Source: Parvibaculum sp002684405
Lineage (GTDB): Bacteria > Pseudomonadota > Alphaproteobacteria > Parvibaculales > Parvibaculaceae
NCBI GenBank assembly: GCA_965140395.1
Contig: OZ223205.1
Coordinates: forward strand, 558,001 to 622,000
Direction: 5' to 3'
DNA: 64,000 nt
In this document: positions 33,829 through 43,569 of the stretch, piece after piece
How positions within the stretch are numbered: the stretch's first letter is position 1
Layout of the letters: every line of letters begins with the position of its first letter
Translations under genes and position numbers: made by a program
Notes under the pieces: generated by a model
Database searches by the model: none
The model's input: only the letters and a program-made list of their open reading frames with translations
What the model was told of the DNA's origin: nothing

Positions 33829-35008
33829 CAACAAAGTAGCTAAAATAGCGCCGGACAATGAGCCCGGTTTCGGCATCTATGTGCATTGGCCTTTCTGCCA
33901 GGCCAAATGCCCCTATTGCGATTTCAACTCCCATGTCGTCGCGCATATCGACCAGCCCCGCTGGGCCCGCGCGCTGGCGGGTGAGCTTGCCCGCTACCGC
34001 GAGCTGATGGGTCCGCGCGAGGTGACCTCGATCTTTTTCGGCGGCGGTACACCGTCCCTCATGACGCCGGAGACGGTGGGAACGGTGATGGAGACCATCG
34101 CCCGGCTCTGGCATGTGCCGCAGGGCGTGGAGGCGACGCTGGAAGCCAATCCGACCAGCGTGGAGGCCGAAAATTTCCGCGGATACCGGGCGGCGGGCAT
34201 CAATCGCCTGTCGCTGGGCGTGCAGTCCCTCGATGATGAGCAGCTGAAATTCCTTGGGCGTCTTCACAGTGCGCACGAGGCGATGGTCGCCATTGCGCTT
34301 GCCCGCGAGACCTTTCCGCGCCTGTCATTCGACCTTATCTATGCACGCCCCGGCCAGACACCGCAGAGTTGGACAACCGAGTTGCGTGAAGCGCTGTCCC
34401 ATGCGGCCGACCACCTCTCGCTCTACCAGCTCACCATCGAGGAAGGGACGGCCTTCGAGCGCCTGTATGAAAAGGGAGCCTTCCGCCTGCCGGACGAGGA
34501 AGCGGCGGCGGCGCTTTACGCGCTGACCGCGGATATCTGTGCGGAAAAGGGGATGACGGCCTATGAGGTCTCGAACTACGCCGTGCCCGGCGCGGAATGC
34601 GCCCATAATCTCGTCTACTGGCGATATGGCGATTATGTCGGCGTCGGCCCCGGCGCGCATGGCCGGTTGAGCCTGAACGGCAAGCGGATCGCCACCACGG
34701 CGCGCCGCATGCCCGGCGACTGGATCGAGGCGGTGGAAGAGACGGGCGACGGCACGCAGGGCACCGAAGAGGTGAGCCCGTCGGAGCAGGGCGACGAGAT
34801 GGTCCTGATGGGCCTCAGGCTGGAAGAGGGCATCTCGCTCGCCCGCTACGAGGCGCTGACCGGCAGGGCGCTTCCCGAAGAAAGGCTTGCCCGGCTGGAG
34901 GCGCAGCACCTGATCGGTCGCGAGCAGCGCGGCAACGACACCCGCCTCATCGCGACGCCGGACGGCCGCATGGTGCTGGACGCGCTGCTGGGCGAATTGC
35001 TGGCCTAG
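33809..35008 (+). CDS. hemW: HemW, radical SAM heme chaperone
   Basis: A 399-residue radical SAM protein. It has the [4Fe-4S] motif CxxxCxxC in FCQAKCPYCDFN (about residues 31-42), GGGTPSL and the HNxxYW motif (HNLVYW). The last motif separates heme-trafficking HemW from true coproporphyrinogen dehydrogenase HemN. Its role is probably heme delivery to respiratory proteins. ATG 33809 lies inside the end of rdgB; no other good in-frame start precedes the first conserved residues. Its 3' end overlaps the convergent GST gene by four bases. Confidence 0.93.
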   Translation: MPASKSDNKVAKIAPDNEPGFGIYVHWPFCQAKCPYCDFNSHVVAHIDQPRWARALAGELARYRELMGPREVTSIFFGGGTPSLMTPETVGTVMETIARLWHVPQGVEATLEANPTSVEAENFRGYRAAGINRLSLGVQSLDDEQLKFLGRLHSAHEAMVAIALARETFPRLSFDLIYARPGQTPQSWTTELREALSHAADHLSLYQLTIEEGTAFERLYEKGAFRLPDEEAAAALYALTADICAEKGMTAYEVSNYAVPGAECAHNLVYWRYGDYVGVGPGAHGRLSLNGKRIATTARRMPGDWIEAVEETGDGTQGTEEVSPSEQGDEMVLMGLRLEEGISLARYEALTGRALPEERLARLEAQHLIGREQRGNDTRLIATPDGRMVLDALLGELLA

Positions 35009-35658
35009 CCTTCTTCGTAGTCGGGCTGGGCTTCGGGTGCGGCTTTCTGGAACGCAGGAAGCGTCTCGCAGCGTTCGACGATCTCCGCGAGCCGTGGATA
35101 GGGCGTCAGATCGACATTCATACGGCGGAGATTGCCATATTGCGGCACCAGCGCGATGTCCGCGACCGTGGGATAGTCGGCATAGGCAAAGCGCGTATCG
35201 GGAGCGCCTTTCAGCATCTCCTCCAGCGCGTGGCACCCGCGAAAGGCCCAGCGCTTGTACCAGTCGGCCTGTGCCTGTGGTGGCAGCGCCAGATCCGTGC
35301 CGAGAAATTTGAAGATGCTCAGATTGAGCAGCGCGTGCATTTCGCCTGCAACCGTATTGGCAAAGGCCCGGGCCTGTGCGCGGATTGCCGGATCGCTCGG
35401 CAGAATGGAAGGCTCTGGATAAAGCTCTTCCAGGTATTCCAGGATTGCCATCGACTGGGTGAGGATCGTCCCGTCATGGTCGAGCGCCGGGATCAGACCC
35501 AGCGGATTGATCTTGAGATATTCCGGCGAAAGATGGGCTTCTTTCGGCGGCCGCGTGTCGATAGAGACGTAGTCGTACTCGATCCCCTTGAGATTGAGCA
35601 CCGTGCGGACACGGTGGCCCGCCGAGTTTCGGAAGAAGGTGTAGAGCCGGAAGCCCAT
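35005..35658 (-). CDS. maiA: Zeta-class glutathione S-transferase, maleylacetoacetate isomerase-like
   Basis: A 217-residue GST. It has an N-terminal thioredoxin-like domain (LYTFFRNSAGHRVRTVLNLKG, then NPLGLIPAL and the glutathione-binding QSMAILEYLEELYP) and an all-alpha C-terminal domain with the N-capping TVADIALVPQ. The best match by pattern is maleylacetoacetate isomerase of tyrosine/gentisate breakdown. No other pathway genes are near, so a general GST role remains possible. Confidence 0.82.
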   Translation of the reverse strand: MGFRLYTFFRNSAGHRVRTVLNLKGIEYDYVSIDTRPPKEAHLSPEYLKINPLGLIPALDHDGTILTQSMAILEYLEELYPEPSILPSDPAIRAQARAFANTVAGEMHALLNLSIFKFLGTDLALPPQAQADWYKRWAFRGCHALEEMLKGAPDTRFAYADYPTVADIALVPQYGNLRRMNVDLTPYPRLAEIVERCETLPAFQKAAPEAQPDYEEG

Positions 35659-35661
35659 CGC

Positions 35662-36939
35662 TCAGAACGCCGGGGCAGGGGCAAAACCTGTCGGGGCCGG
35701 ATCGACCTGCTTGAGGCCCGAGGCCGTGATCTGCATCACGGCGAGCCCGCGTTCGATCCCGCCATCGGGCAGGAAGCGGAACACGCCATCGACGCCGGAA
35801 AAGCCTTCCGGATCCGTCAGCACATCTTCGGAATAGGGGTTGCCGCCGCCCCGCGCGGAAAGCGCGATGGCAAGTCCCGCCGCATCATAGGCAAGGCTCG
35901 CGAGCCGGGGCGGGGTGGCGCCATAGGCCCGGCGATACCGCTCTACGAACCGTTTATGCGCTTCCAGCGGCGGCGCGGCGAAAAGCCCGCCCTGCAACGG
36001 CGGCTCGCGCGCGAGCGAGGGATCATCCCACTGGCCGGTGCCGATGAACTGGACCTGTCGCGGATCGACATCGTTATAGGGCAGAAGCGGCGCCAGCGAT
36101 TTGATGACCGAGCCACCCTCGGGCATGAAGACCGCGTCGAACCCCTTGCCGCCATCATAGGCCCGGGCGATCTGCTTGACCGGCGCATACATGCCTTGCG
36201 CATTTCGCGGATAGACGGCGCTGGCCACCACGGTGCCGGCCCGCGCGGCCACGGCCTGATTGAAGGCGGTCCGGACGCGATCCCCGAAAGCGGATTGCGG
36301 ATAGAGCGCGGCAAAGCGCGTCTTGCCCTGCAGGACCGTGTAATCGACGATCCGGTCGACCTCGAGCGAGGGCGGGAAAGAGAGCAGGTGCACGCCGTCT
36401 CCGGCCACATCGAGATCGGAGGAGAAGGCCAGCACCGGCACATGCGTATCGGCGGCGAGCGGTTTCACCGCCTGTACTTCGGCGGAAAAGAGCGGCCCCA
36501 GAATGATATCCGCGCCTTCTTCAAGCGCCTGACGCGCGGCCCGCTCGGCGCTGCCGGCCGAGCCGTCGGTCGCCTTGGGCATCATCAGCACATTCGGCCG
36601 ATCGAACTCGAAAAGCGCGAGCTGCGCGGCGTTATAGAGCGCATTCGCCAGATCCTGCGCGCGCGAATTGTTGAAGGGCAGGATGACCGCGATGCGCACC
36701 GGGTTCGCATTGGGCGGCAGGAAGGGCGGGCTGTAATAGTTCGCCGGATTGCGTTCGACCAGATGCTCGGGCTGCTGCTGGACGGGCTGCTGTACCTGAG
36801 GTTGCGGCTGGACAGGGGCCTGCACCACCGGCTTGGGGGTGCCGCTGCAGCCCGCCAGAACGAGGGCGCCGAGAACGAACAGGGCCGGACGCAAAGCGTG
36901 TCGGGCGGAAGAAAGATAAGCGGAAATCTTGAAATGCAC
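35662..36939 (-). CDS. Penicillin-binding protein activator (LpoA-like lipoprotein)
   Basis: A 425-residue lipoprotein with a type I periplasmic-binding-protein fold. The signal ends in lipobox LAGC, followed by a Pro/Gln-rich linker (about residues 40-70). The main domain begins with IAVILPFNNSRAQDLANALYNAAQLALFE. Homologs are annotated as LpoA-like activators of peptidoglycan synthases or as Leu/Ile/Val-binding proteins. Position supports the former: it is divergent from rsmI and yraN, as in the enterobacterial rsmI-lpoA-yraN locus. The start is GTG 36939 with CAGGA upstream. Confidence 0.85.
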   Translation of the reverse strand: MHFKISAYLSSARHALRPALFVLGALVLAGCSGTPKPVVQAPVQPQPQVQQPVQQQPEHLVERNPANYYSPPFLPPNANPVRIAVILPFNNSRAQDLANALYNAAQLALFEFDRPNVLMMPKATDGSAGSAERAARQALEEGADIILGPLFSAEVQAVKPLAADTHVPVLAFSSDLDVAGDGVHLLSFPPSLEVDRIVDYTVLQGKTRFAALYPQSAFGDRVRTAFNQAVAARAGTVVASAVYPRNAQGMYAPVKQIARAYDGGKGFDAVFMPEGGSVIKSLAPLLPYNDVDPRQVQFIGTGQWDDPSLAREPPLQGGLFAAPPLEAHKRFVERYRRAYGATPPRLASLAYDAAGLAIALSARGGGNPYSEDVLTDPEGFSGVDGVFRFLPDGGIERGLAVMQITASGLKQVDPAPTGFAPAPAF

Positions 36940-37067
36940 GGGATATGTCCTGCCGGATTTGCAGTGCGGAAAGCCTAGGCTGCGCCGCCCCTCAAGTAAA
37001 CAAACGCAGCGTGTTCTAACCGCAACCAATTGCCAAACAAATATGGCGGGCGCATGGTCTGCGCATC

Positions 37068-37931
37068 ATGACCGGAAAAACGACCGTAACGGGCCGCCTG
37101 GAGCCCGGCCTCTACGTGACGGCGACGCCCATCGGCAATGCCTCCGACATCACCCTGCGCGCGCTGGACGTTCTGTCCCGCGCCGATCTCGTGCTGTGCG
37201 AGGATACGCGGGTGACGTCGAAGCTCTTCGCCATTCACAATATTCAGGCGAAAACCGCGCCCTATCACGACCATAATGCCGAGGAAATGCGCCCGCGCGT
37301 TCTGAAACGGCTGGGCGCAGGGGAGGCGATCGCGCTGGTTTCCGACGCCGGGACGCCGATGGTCTCCGACCCCGGTTTCAAGCTGGTGCGAGAGGCGCTG
37401 GATGAAGGGTTCAACGTGACGGCGCTGCCCGGCGCCTCGTCGCTTCTGGCCGCGCTTGTGCTGGCGGGCCTGCCCACGGACCGATTCTTTTTCGGCGGCT
37501 TCCTGCCCGCAAAACAGGAGGCGAGGCGCAAGGACCTGACCGAGCTTTCCACGATTCCCTCGACCATGGTCTTTCTGGAAAGCGCCAACCGGCTGGCCGC
37601 CGTGCTGGCCGATATGGCCGACTTGCTGGGCGAGCGCGAGGTGGCGGTCGCCCGTGAACTCACCAAGAAATTCGAGGAAGTGCGCAAGGGCACGTTGGCC
37701 GATATTGCGCAGCATTACGCAGAAGCCGGCGCGCCCAAAGGCGAGATCGTGATCGTGGTCGGACCGCCCGCGCCGCGCGCCGCGCTCTGCGCCCATGAAG
37801 TCGATGCGATGATCGAGAACGCGCTGCGTCGGACGAGCCTCAAGGACGCAGTGGCGGAGGTCGTCTCGATTACCGGGTTGCCGAGGCGCGAGGTCTATCA
37901 GCGCGCCCTCGACCTTTCCAAAGAGCAATGA
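37068..37931 (+). CDS. rsmI: 16S rRNA (cytidine(1402)-2'-O)-methyltransferase
   Basis: SAM-dependent enzyme that adds the 2'-O-methyl group of m4Cm1402 in 16S rRNA. The 287-residue protein has the YraL hallmarks GLYVTATPIGNASDITLRAL (about residues 13-32), CEDTRVTSKL, VSDAGTPMVSDPG and GLPTDRFFFGGFLP. yraN starts one base after its stop codon. The divergent LpoA-like gene completes a widely conserved cluster. Confidence 0.96.
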   Translation: MTGKTTVTGRLEPGLYVTATPIGNASDITLRALDVLSRADLVLCEDTRVTSKLFAIHNIQAKTAPYHDHNAEEMRPRVLKRLGAGEAIALVSDAGTPMVSDPGFKLVREALDEGFNVTALPGASSLLAALVLAGLPTDRFFFGGFLPAKQEARRKDLTELSTIPSTMVFLESANRLAAVLADMADLLGEREVAVARELTKKFEEVRKGTLADIAQHYAEAGAPKGEIVIVVGPPAPRAALCAHEVDAMIENALRRTSLKDAVAEVVSITGLPRREVYQRALDLSKEQ

Positions 37932-37932
37932 G

Positions 37933-38367
37933 GTGGAACGCAAGCGCCGCGGCGGCGGCATCCGGGCCCGAAAGACCCTCGACCGACAGGTGAGGGGCAA
38001 GGCGTCCCATGCCAGAGGGCTGCGCGCCGAGGCGCTCGCCGCGCTTTTGCTGCGCCTCAAGGGCTACCGGATTCTGGAACGCCGTCTCAAGACCCGCGCG
38101 GGCGAGATCGATATTCTCGCGCGGCGCGGCAGAACGCTCGCCATCGTCGAAGTGAAGGCCAGGACGGGGGAGGGCGCGGCACGCGAAGCCCTGCGGCCGC
38201 ACCAGCAGGCGCGGCTCTGGCGGGCGGGAGAACAACTATTCGCGCTCCGGCCGGACCTTGCGGGCTGCGATATGCGCTTCGACCTCGTGCTGGTCACGCC
38301 CTCGCCCTTGCCCTTCGGTTTTCCGGGCGGCTGGCCGCGCCATCTGCCCGACGCCTGGCGCGATTGA
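37933..38367 (+). CDS. YraN family (UPF0102) endonuclease-like protein
   Basis: A 144-residue protein with a nuclease-like core: GLRAEALAALLLRLKGY, AGEIDILARRG and IVEVKAR, matching the PD-(D/E)xK fold with its catalytic Asp, Glu and Lys. A basic N-terminal extension of about 25 residues is unusual. The start is GTG 37933. Function is unproved; some work links the family to DNA uptake or processing. It is coupled to rsmI and overlapped by the next frame. Confidence 0.88.
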   Translation: MERKRRGGGIRARKTLDRQVRGKASHARGLRAEALAALLLRLKGYRILERRLKTRAGEIDILARRGRTLAIVEVKARTGEGAAREALRPHQQARLWRAGEQLFALRPDLAGCDMRFDLVLVTPSPLPFGFPGGWPRHLPDAWRD

Positions 38368-38414
38368 CGCCATCCGGGCGAGCCGCGCCTTGCGCATCTC
38401 GTTCCCGCCGCGCC

Positions 38415-39299
38415 ATGATACCGGGCATGGGACGGCCTCTTCAGCAAACCGACGACGAAATCGAACGCCGCCTGCGCGCGGCGGGCATGGCCGCGGAGGG
38501 CGATATCGATATTGCCGAAACCGCGCTGCTGCTGGCGGCCTGCGACCGGCCCGATCTGTCCCTGGGCAATTACCGGGACCATCTGGCGCTTCTTTGCGGC
38601 GCGGTCCGCGAGGCAATGGACCGTGCTTCCCAATGCGACGCGCATGAACTCGCCGAGCTTCTGGGCGGCGTCATTTCGGGCCTTCACGGCTATCGCGGCG
38701 ATGCGGAGACATATGACGATCCGCGCAATGCAAACCTCATGGAGGTGATCGACCGGCGCAAGGGCCTGCCCGTGGCGCTGGGCATCGTCTGGCTTCATGT
38801 GGCGGCGCGTCTGGGGCTCGACCTGGCCGGGCTCAACTTCCCCGGCCATTTCGTGCTGCGGCTGAGAACGGAAGGAAGCGGTCCGCGCGACGCGGCGATT
38901 GTCGACCCGTTCAATGGCGGCCAGCTTCTGACCAGCGCCGATCTTCTCTCGATGATCCGGCAGGTGGAAGGCCCCGACGCCGCCCTCTCGCCGGATGCCT
39001 ATGCGGAAGTCTCGCCGCGCGACATTCTGCTGAGGCTCCAGAACAACATTCTGATGCGTGCCGTGCGCAGCAATGATTTCGCCCGGGCGCGCGATGTGGT
39101 GACCCGCATGATCTGGATCGCGCCTGAGCGCGCGGGCCTCCTCTTCGAACTGGGCCGCCTCGAAGTGCATGACGGACGCATGGGTGCCGCCATCGACGCT
39201 TTCGCCTCCTGCTACGAAAAGGCCGTCGATCTTGGCGAAGACCGTATCGCGGAGATGGCGGAACAGGCCCTGCGCGAGTTGAAGCCCCGCCTCAACTGA
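38415..39299 (+). CDS. SirB1-type transglutaminase-fold protein with TPR-like tail
   Basis: A 294-residue protein of the SirB1 family. The transglutaminase-like region (about residues 85-190) contains NLMEVIDRRKGLPVALGIVWL and GLNFPGHFVLRL; the C-terminal third forms TPR-like helices (RAGLLFELGRLEVHDGRMGAAIDAFASCYEKA). Many bacteria carry it near translation-factor methylation genes; its activity is unknown. ATG 38415 or 38427 are both possible. Confidence 0.8.
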   Translation: MIPGMGRPLQQTDDEIERRLRAAGMAAEGDIDIAETALLLAACDRPDLSLGNYRDHLALLCGAVREAMDRASQCDAHELAELLGGVISGLHGYRGDAETYDDPRNANLMEVIDRRKGLPVALGIVWLHVAARLGLDLAGLNFPGHFVLRLRTEGSGPRDAAIVDPFNGGQLLTSADLLSMIRQVEGPDAALSPDAYAEVSPRDILLRLQNNILMRAVRSNDFARARDVVTRMIWIAPERAGLLFELGRLEVHDGRMGAAIDAFASCYEKAVDLGEDRIAEMAEQALRELKPRLN

Positions 39300-39310
39300 C
39301 CTTGCGACGC

Positions 39311-40003
39311 TTAGCCGGTCGGCGGCGGCAGGGGCAGGCTGCGGATCGTATCCATATATTTGATGAGCGCCTCATCGAGACCCGTCATCGCCATTTCGAC
39401 GCCGATGGTCGCCACGATCAGTCCCATCAGCCGTGTAACGACGGTGAGATTCGTCGTGCCCATGTAATGGACGATGCGCCGCGCCTGCTGGAAAGAGAAA
39501 TATGTGATGGCGGCAATGACGGCGAAGGCGCTGATGGAAATGATGCTCGACAGGAAGCCCGGATGAGCGGAGAAGCCGACCGCCGTGGCGATCGTGCCGG
39601 GGCCGGCGATCATCGGTACGGCGAGCGGCGACACGGCAACGGAGAGCTGCGCTTCCATGACATCGGCGGGAACGTCTTCATCCTCCACCTCTTCCGGCAC
39701 ATGGGCGGAAGAGGAATGACCCTGCAGCATCTGAAAGCCGATGATCGCCACCAGAATGCCGCCTGTAATGCGCAACGCGGCGATGGTGACGCCGAAAAGC
39801 TCGAAAATGAGCTTGCCCGCCACGCTGAAAAGCACGACCACGGCAAGGGAAATGAGAACGCTTTGCCGGGCGATCTGCAGCTTCACCCGGCGGCTGTCGC
39901 CGGCCGTCAAGGCAATGAAGACCGGTGTGTTCGCGATCGGATTGGCGATGGCGAAATAACCGGCAAGGCAGGTGGCGGCAAAGGCGATATTATCTTCAAG
40001 CAT
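39311..40003 (-). CDS. MarC family integral membrane protein
   Basis: A 230-residue protein with six predicted membrane helices. It has the MarC/UPF0056 hallmarks FAIANPIANTPVFIALT near the N-terminus and FSVAGKLIFELFGVTIAALRITGGILV in the middle. A short acidic loop (EEVEDEDVP) interrupts the fourth segment. Function is unknown; earlier links to multiple antibiotic resistance were not upheld. ATG 40003 starts directly before the first helix. It converges with the SirB1-type gene. Confidence 0.85.
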   Translation of the reverse strand: MLEDNIAFAATCLAGYFAIANPIANTPVFIALTAGDSRRVKLQIARQSVLISLAVVVLFSVAGKLIFELFGVTIAALRITGGILVAIIGFQMLQGHSSSAHVPEEVEDEDVPADVMEAQLSVAVSPLAVPMIAGPGTIATAVGFSAHPGFLSSIISISAFAVIAAITYFSFQQARRIVHYMGTTNLTVVTRLMGLIVATIGVEMAMTGLDEALIKYMDTIRSLPLPPPTG

Positions 40004-40112
40004 GCGCCTATATTGCGCCCGCGGCCGGCGCTTGCAAGCCACCTCTGGTCTTTTCCCGCCGGAAGCCCCATCTTCACGCGATTGATATGACGACCCGCTC
40101 CAAGGAATGCCG

Positions 40113-41066
40113 ATGACCGCCCGCAGACCCCTCTCCGTCGCGATCCAGATGGATCCGATCCACGCCATCAACATCAATGCCGATAGCACCTTCGCGCTGG
40201 GGCTGGAGGCGCAGGCGCGCGGCCACGAGCTTTTCTATTACGAGCCGCATGAGCTTTCCATGCGCGACGGGCGCGTCTTTGCCCATATGCGGCCCATGAC
40301 GCTGCGGCGCGAGGTCGGTAATCATTCGACGCTGGGAAGCGGCGAGAAACGCTTTCTCGACGACATCGATGTGGTGCTGATGCGCCAGGATCCGCCCTTC
40401 GATATGAGCTACATCACCCTTACTCATATGCTGGAAACGGTGCATCCGAAGACGCTCGTGGTGAACGACCCGGCTGAAGTGCGCAACGCACCGGAAAAAC
40501 TCTTCGCGGTCCGCTTCAAGGGCCTCCTGCCACCGACGCTCATTACCCGCGATCCCGGCGAAATCCGTGCCTTCCGAGAGGAATTCAAGGACATCATCGT
40601 GAAGCCGCTTTTCGGCAATGGCGGTGCGGGCGTCTTCCGCCTGACCGAAGAGGACCAGAACCTGAACTCGCTGCTGGAAATGTTCGGCCAGATGAACCGC
40701 GAACCGGTTATCGTGCAGAAATATCTCCCGGAAGTGCGGCAGGGCGACAAGCGCATCATCCTGGTGGAAGGTGAACCCGTGGGGGCCATCAACCGCATCC
40801 CCGCAAAGGGCGAAGCGCGGTCCAACATGCATGTGGGTGGCGTCGCCGAGAAATGGTCGCTTACGCCGCGCGAGCGCGAAATCTGCGACGCCATCGGCCC
40901 GGAACTGAAAAAACGCGGCCTCATCTTTGTCGGCATTGACGTGATCGGCGAGTACCTCACCGAGATCAACGTGACCTCGCCCACCGGCATCCAGGAAATC
41001 GACCGCTTCGACAACGCCAATCTCTCCGCGCTGGTCTGGGATGCGATCGAGGCGCGCAAGAGCTGA
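40113..41066 (+). CDS. gshB: Glutathione synthetase
   Basis: ATP-grasp ligase that joins glycine to gamma-glutamylcysteine. The 317-residue protein begins with a pre-ATP-grasp domain (VAIQMDPIHAININADSTFAL). It contains VVNDPAEVRNAPEKLF, the ATP-binding IIVKPLFGNGGAGVF and the C-terminal GIDVIGEYLTEINVTSPTG with metal-binding Glu/Asn. ATG 40113 has AAGGA six bases upstream. gshA is not in the window. Confidence 0.96.
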   Translation: MTARRPLSVAIQMDPIHAININADSTFALGLEAQARGHELFYYEPHELSMRDGRVFAHMRPMTLRREVGNHSTLGSGEKRFLDDIDVVLMRQDPPFDMSYITLTHMLETVHPKTLVVNDPAEVRNAPEKLFAVRFKGLLPPTLITRDPGEIRAFREEFKDIIVKPLFGNGGAGVFRLTEEDQNLNSLLEMFGQMNREPVIVQKYLPEVRQGDKRIILVEGEPVGAINRIPAKGEARSNMHVGGVAEKWSLTPREREICDAIGPELKKRGLIFVGIDVIGEYLTEINVTSPTGIQEIDRFDNANLSALVWDAIEARKS

Positions 41067-41130
41067 CATTTCCCATTTGGCTCTCACACTCTAGACTGAC
41101 TTGCTTGCAGCAAGGCGGGAAAGGCATGTC

Positions 41131-42411
41131 ATGTATGGGAAGGCGATAAGCGGTTTCGTTTTGGGAGCGGTTGTCCTGCTGGGCGCAGCGATGCCCGTGC
41201 GCGCGGATGACGACGCGGCTCTGCGTGACAGGGCGCAGGCAATCCATGATCGCGTTATCGCCATCGACACCCATGTCGACATTCCGACGAGCTTTGCCTC
41301 CCCCGCCTACGATCCCGGCAAGGACAATGCGCCGCCCGTGCTGGTCGATATTCCCAAGATGGAGAAGGGTGGCCTCGACGGCGTCTTCTTCATCGTCTAT
41401 GTGCCGCAGACGAAGCGCGATCCGGCAGGCGAGTCCGCTGCCATTTCCAAGGCCTTTGCGAAGTTCGCCGCCATCCACCGCATGACGGACGATCAGGATA
41501 CGGATCGTATTGGGCTGGCCACCAGCGCCGCCGATGTGCGCCGCCTCAACGATGAGGGCAGGAAGATCGCGCTGATCGGTATCGAGAACGGCTTTGTGGT
41601 GGATCACCATCCGGAGCTTCTCGATGTCTATTACGAACTCGGTGCGCGCTACTTCGGCCTCGTTCACAACGGCCATAACGATCTTGCCGACAGCGCGCAG
41701 CCGAAGGAAAGCCTCGGCGACAAGCCGAATGACGAAGGCGGCGAGCATCACGGGCTGAGCCCGATGGGCGAGGCCGTGGTTCGCCGCTGCAACGATCTCG
41801 GCATCATGGTGGATGTCAGCCATGCGGCGAAATCGACCACGCTCGCCGCGATCGCATTGTCGCGTGCACCCGTTATCGCGTCGCATTCTTCCGTCTATGC
41901 GCTGCGCGCACATCCGCGCAACATGGACGACGAGACCATGAAGGCGCTGGCCGCGAAAGGCGGCGTCATCCAGATCGTCGCATTCGACGACTATCTGCAC
42001 GAAGTGCCAAAGGCAAAACACAAGGCACGGGGAGAGGCGGCGAAACGCCTGGGCCTGACGAGCCTCGAAGCCTTCTTCAATGCGAGCGATGAAACGAAAG
42101 CCGAGTTTCAGAAAATCTCCGACGAACTCGACGCGCAATATCCCCGCGCCACCGTCTCCGATCTGGTCGACCATATCGATTATGCGGTGAAGCTTGTCGG
42201 CATCGACCATGTCGGCATTGCGTCGGACTTTCAGGGCGGCGGCGGCATTCAGGGCTGGCGCGATGCGGGCGAGACGTTCAACGTCACACTGGAGCTCGTG
42301 CGGCGCGGTTATTCGGAAGCCGAGATTGCAAAGCTCTGGGGCGGCAATATCCTGCGTGTGATGGACGAGGTCGAAGCGGCACGGAAGCAGACTTCCATGC
42401 AGGCGGAATGA
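41131..42411 (+). CDS. Membrane dipeptidase (peptidase M19 family), secreted
   Basis: A 426-residue zinc dipeptidase of the renal-dipeptidase family. An N-terminal signal peptide ends near PVRADDD (residue 25-30). The amidohydrolase barrel has the first zinc pair in DTHVDIP, then VHNGHND, DVSHAAKST and ASHSSVYAL (metal-binding His), and HVGIASDFQGGG near the end. It probably cleaves dipeptides in the periplasm; the substrate is unknown. The stop overlaps the start of mbfA. Confidence 0.9.
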   Translation: MYGKAISGFVLGAVVLLGAAMPVRADDDAALRDRAQAIHDRVIAIDTHVDIPTSFASPAYDPGKDNAPPVLVDIPKMEKGGLDGVFFIVYVPQTKRDPAGESAAISKAFAKFAAIHRMTDDQDTDRIGLATSAADVRRLNDEGRKIALIGIENGFVVDHHPELLDVYYELGARYFGLVHNGHNDLADSAQPKESLGDKPNDEGGEHHGLSPMGEAVVRRCNDLGIMVDVSHAAKSTTLAAIALSRAPVIASHSSVYALRAHPRNMDDETMKALAAKGGVIQIVAFDDYLHEVPKAKHKARGEAAKRLGLTSLEAFFNASDETKAEFQKISDELDAQYPRATVSDLVDHIDYAVKLVGIDHVGIASDFQGGGGIQGWRDAGETFNVTLELVRRGYSEAEIAKLWGGNILRVMDEVEAARKQTSMQAE

Positions 42412-43538
42412 AGATGGACGCCAAAAACACCGAGCGTTACCTCGAAAACCTGCAAGGCGAGATCGACGGTGCGAGCCTTTATCGCGCCCTGGCGGAGGTC
42501 GAGTCCGACCCGAAGCTTGCCGAGGTCTATCGCCGTCTCGCGGCCGTGGAAGAGAGCCATGCCGAATACTGGAAGAAGCAGCTCGGGCGTCTGGGCGCGC
42601 GTATCCCATCGTTGAAACCGGGCTTCCGTACCAGGGCGCTGGCGTTTCTGGCGCGGCGCTTCGGTCCGGCTTTCGTACTGCCCGTCATCAACACGCTCGA
42701 ACAGGCCGATAGCGGCGTTTACGACAAACAGCCCGAAGCTGTGGCCGGCGGTCTGCCGGAAGCCGAGCGCAGCCATGCGCGCATCCTCTCCGCCATTGCC
42801 GGCCCGCGATCAGGTCTTGAAGGCGGCACGATTGCGCGCCTCGAAGGCCGTCACCGCGCGATGGGCGGCAACGCGTTGCGCGCCGCCGTGCTGGGCGCGA
42901 ATGACGGGCTTGTCTCCAACCTTTCTCTGGTGATGGGCGTGGCGGGGGCGGCGGTGAGCAATGGGACCATCCTGCTGACGGGGCTTGCCGGTCTCGTCGC
43001 AGGCGCCTGCTCCATGGCGATGGGCGAATGGCTGTCGGTCAATTCCTCGCGCGAGCTTTACCAGAAGCAGATCCGCACCGAAGCGATGGAACTGGAAGAA
43101 GTGCCGGAGGAAGAGAAAGAGGAACTTGTCCTGATCTATCAGGCCAAGGGACTGTCGGAGGCCGAAGCGCGCGCATTGGCAGACAAGCTATTGTCGGACA
43201 AGGACACCGCGCTCGACACGCTCGTACGCGAGGAACTTGGCATCGACCCGAACGAACTGGGCGGATCCGCCTGGGGTGCCGCGGGCACCTCCTTCCTGCT
43301 CTTCTCCATCGGCGCGATCTTTCCCGTCGCTCCCTACTTCTTTTTCTCCGGCTGGTCGGCGTTGTTGGCCAGCCTGGCCTCGGCGGGTGTGGCGTTGGCG
43401 GTGATCGGTGCCGGCACCTCGCTTTTCACCGGGCGCGGCGCGCTCTTTTCTGCCTTCCGCCAGCTCGCCATCGGCTTCGCGGCGGCGGGCGTCACCTATG
43501 GTATCGGTAGTCTCGTCGGCGTAAGCCTCGCCGGGTAG
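42408..43538 (+). CDS. mbfA: MbfA-like membrane-bound ferritin (ferritin-VIT1 fusion, iron exporter)
   Basis: A 376-residue fusion. An N-terminal ferritin/rubrerythrin-like domain (residues 1-140) has metal-ligand Glu/His clusters such as AAVEESHAEYW and EAERSHARIL. A C-terminal VIT1/CCC1 membrane domain (residues 148-376) has LGANDGLVSNLSLVMGVAGA and five hydrophobic segments. MbfA proteins of Bradyrhizobium and Agrobacterium export iron and protect against iron and peroxide stress, usually under Irr control. Overlap with the dipeptidase stop suggests coupling. I did not find a confident Irr box. Confidence 0.9.
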   Translation: MKMDAKNTERYLENLQGEIDGASLYRALAEVESDPKLAEVYRRLAAVEESHAEYWKKQLGRLGARIPSLKPGFRTRALAFLARRFGPAFVLPVINTLEQADSGVYDKQPEAVAGGLPEAERSHARILSAIAGPRSGLEGGTIARLEGRHRAMGGNALRAAVLGANDGLVSNLSLVMGVAGAAVSNGTILLTGLAGLVAGACSMAMGEWLSVNSSRELYQKQIRTEAMELEEVPEEEKEELVLIYQAKGLSEAEARALADKLLSDKDTALDTLVREELGIDPNELGGSAWGAAGTSFLLFSIGAIFPVAPYFFFSGWSALLASLASAGVALAVIGAGTSLFTGRGALFSAFRQLAIGFAAAGVTYGIGSLVGVSLAG

Positions 43539-43569
43539 CGAACAGCGTAAAGGGAACGGAACAAGCGGC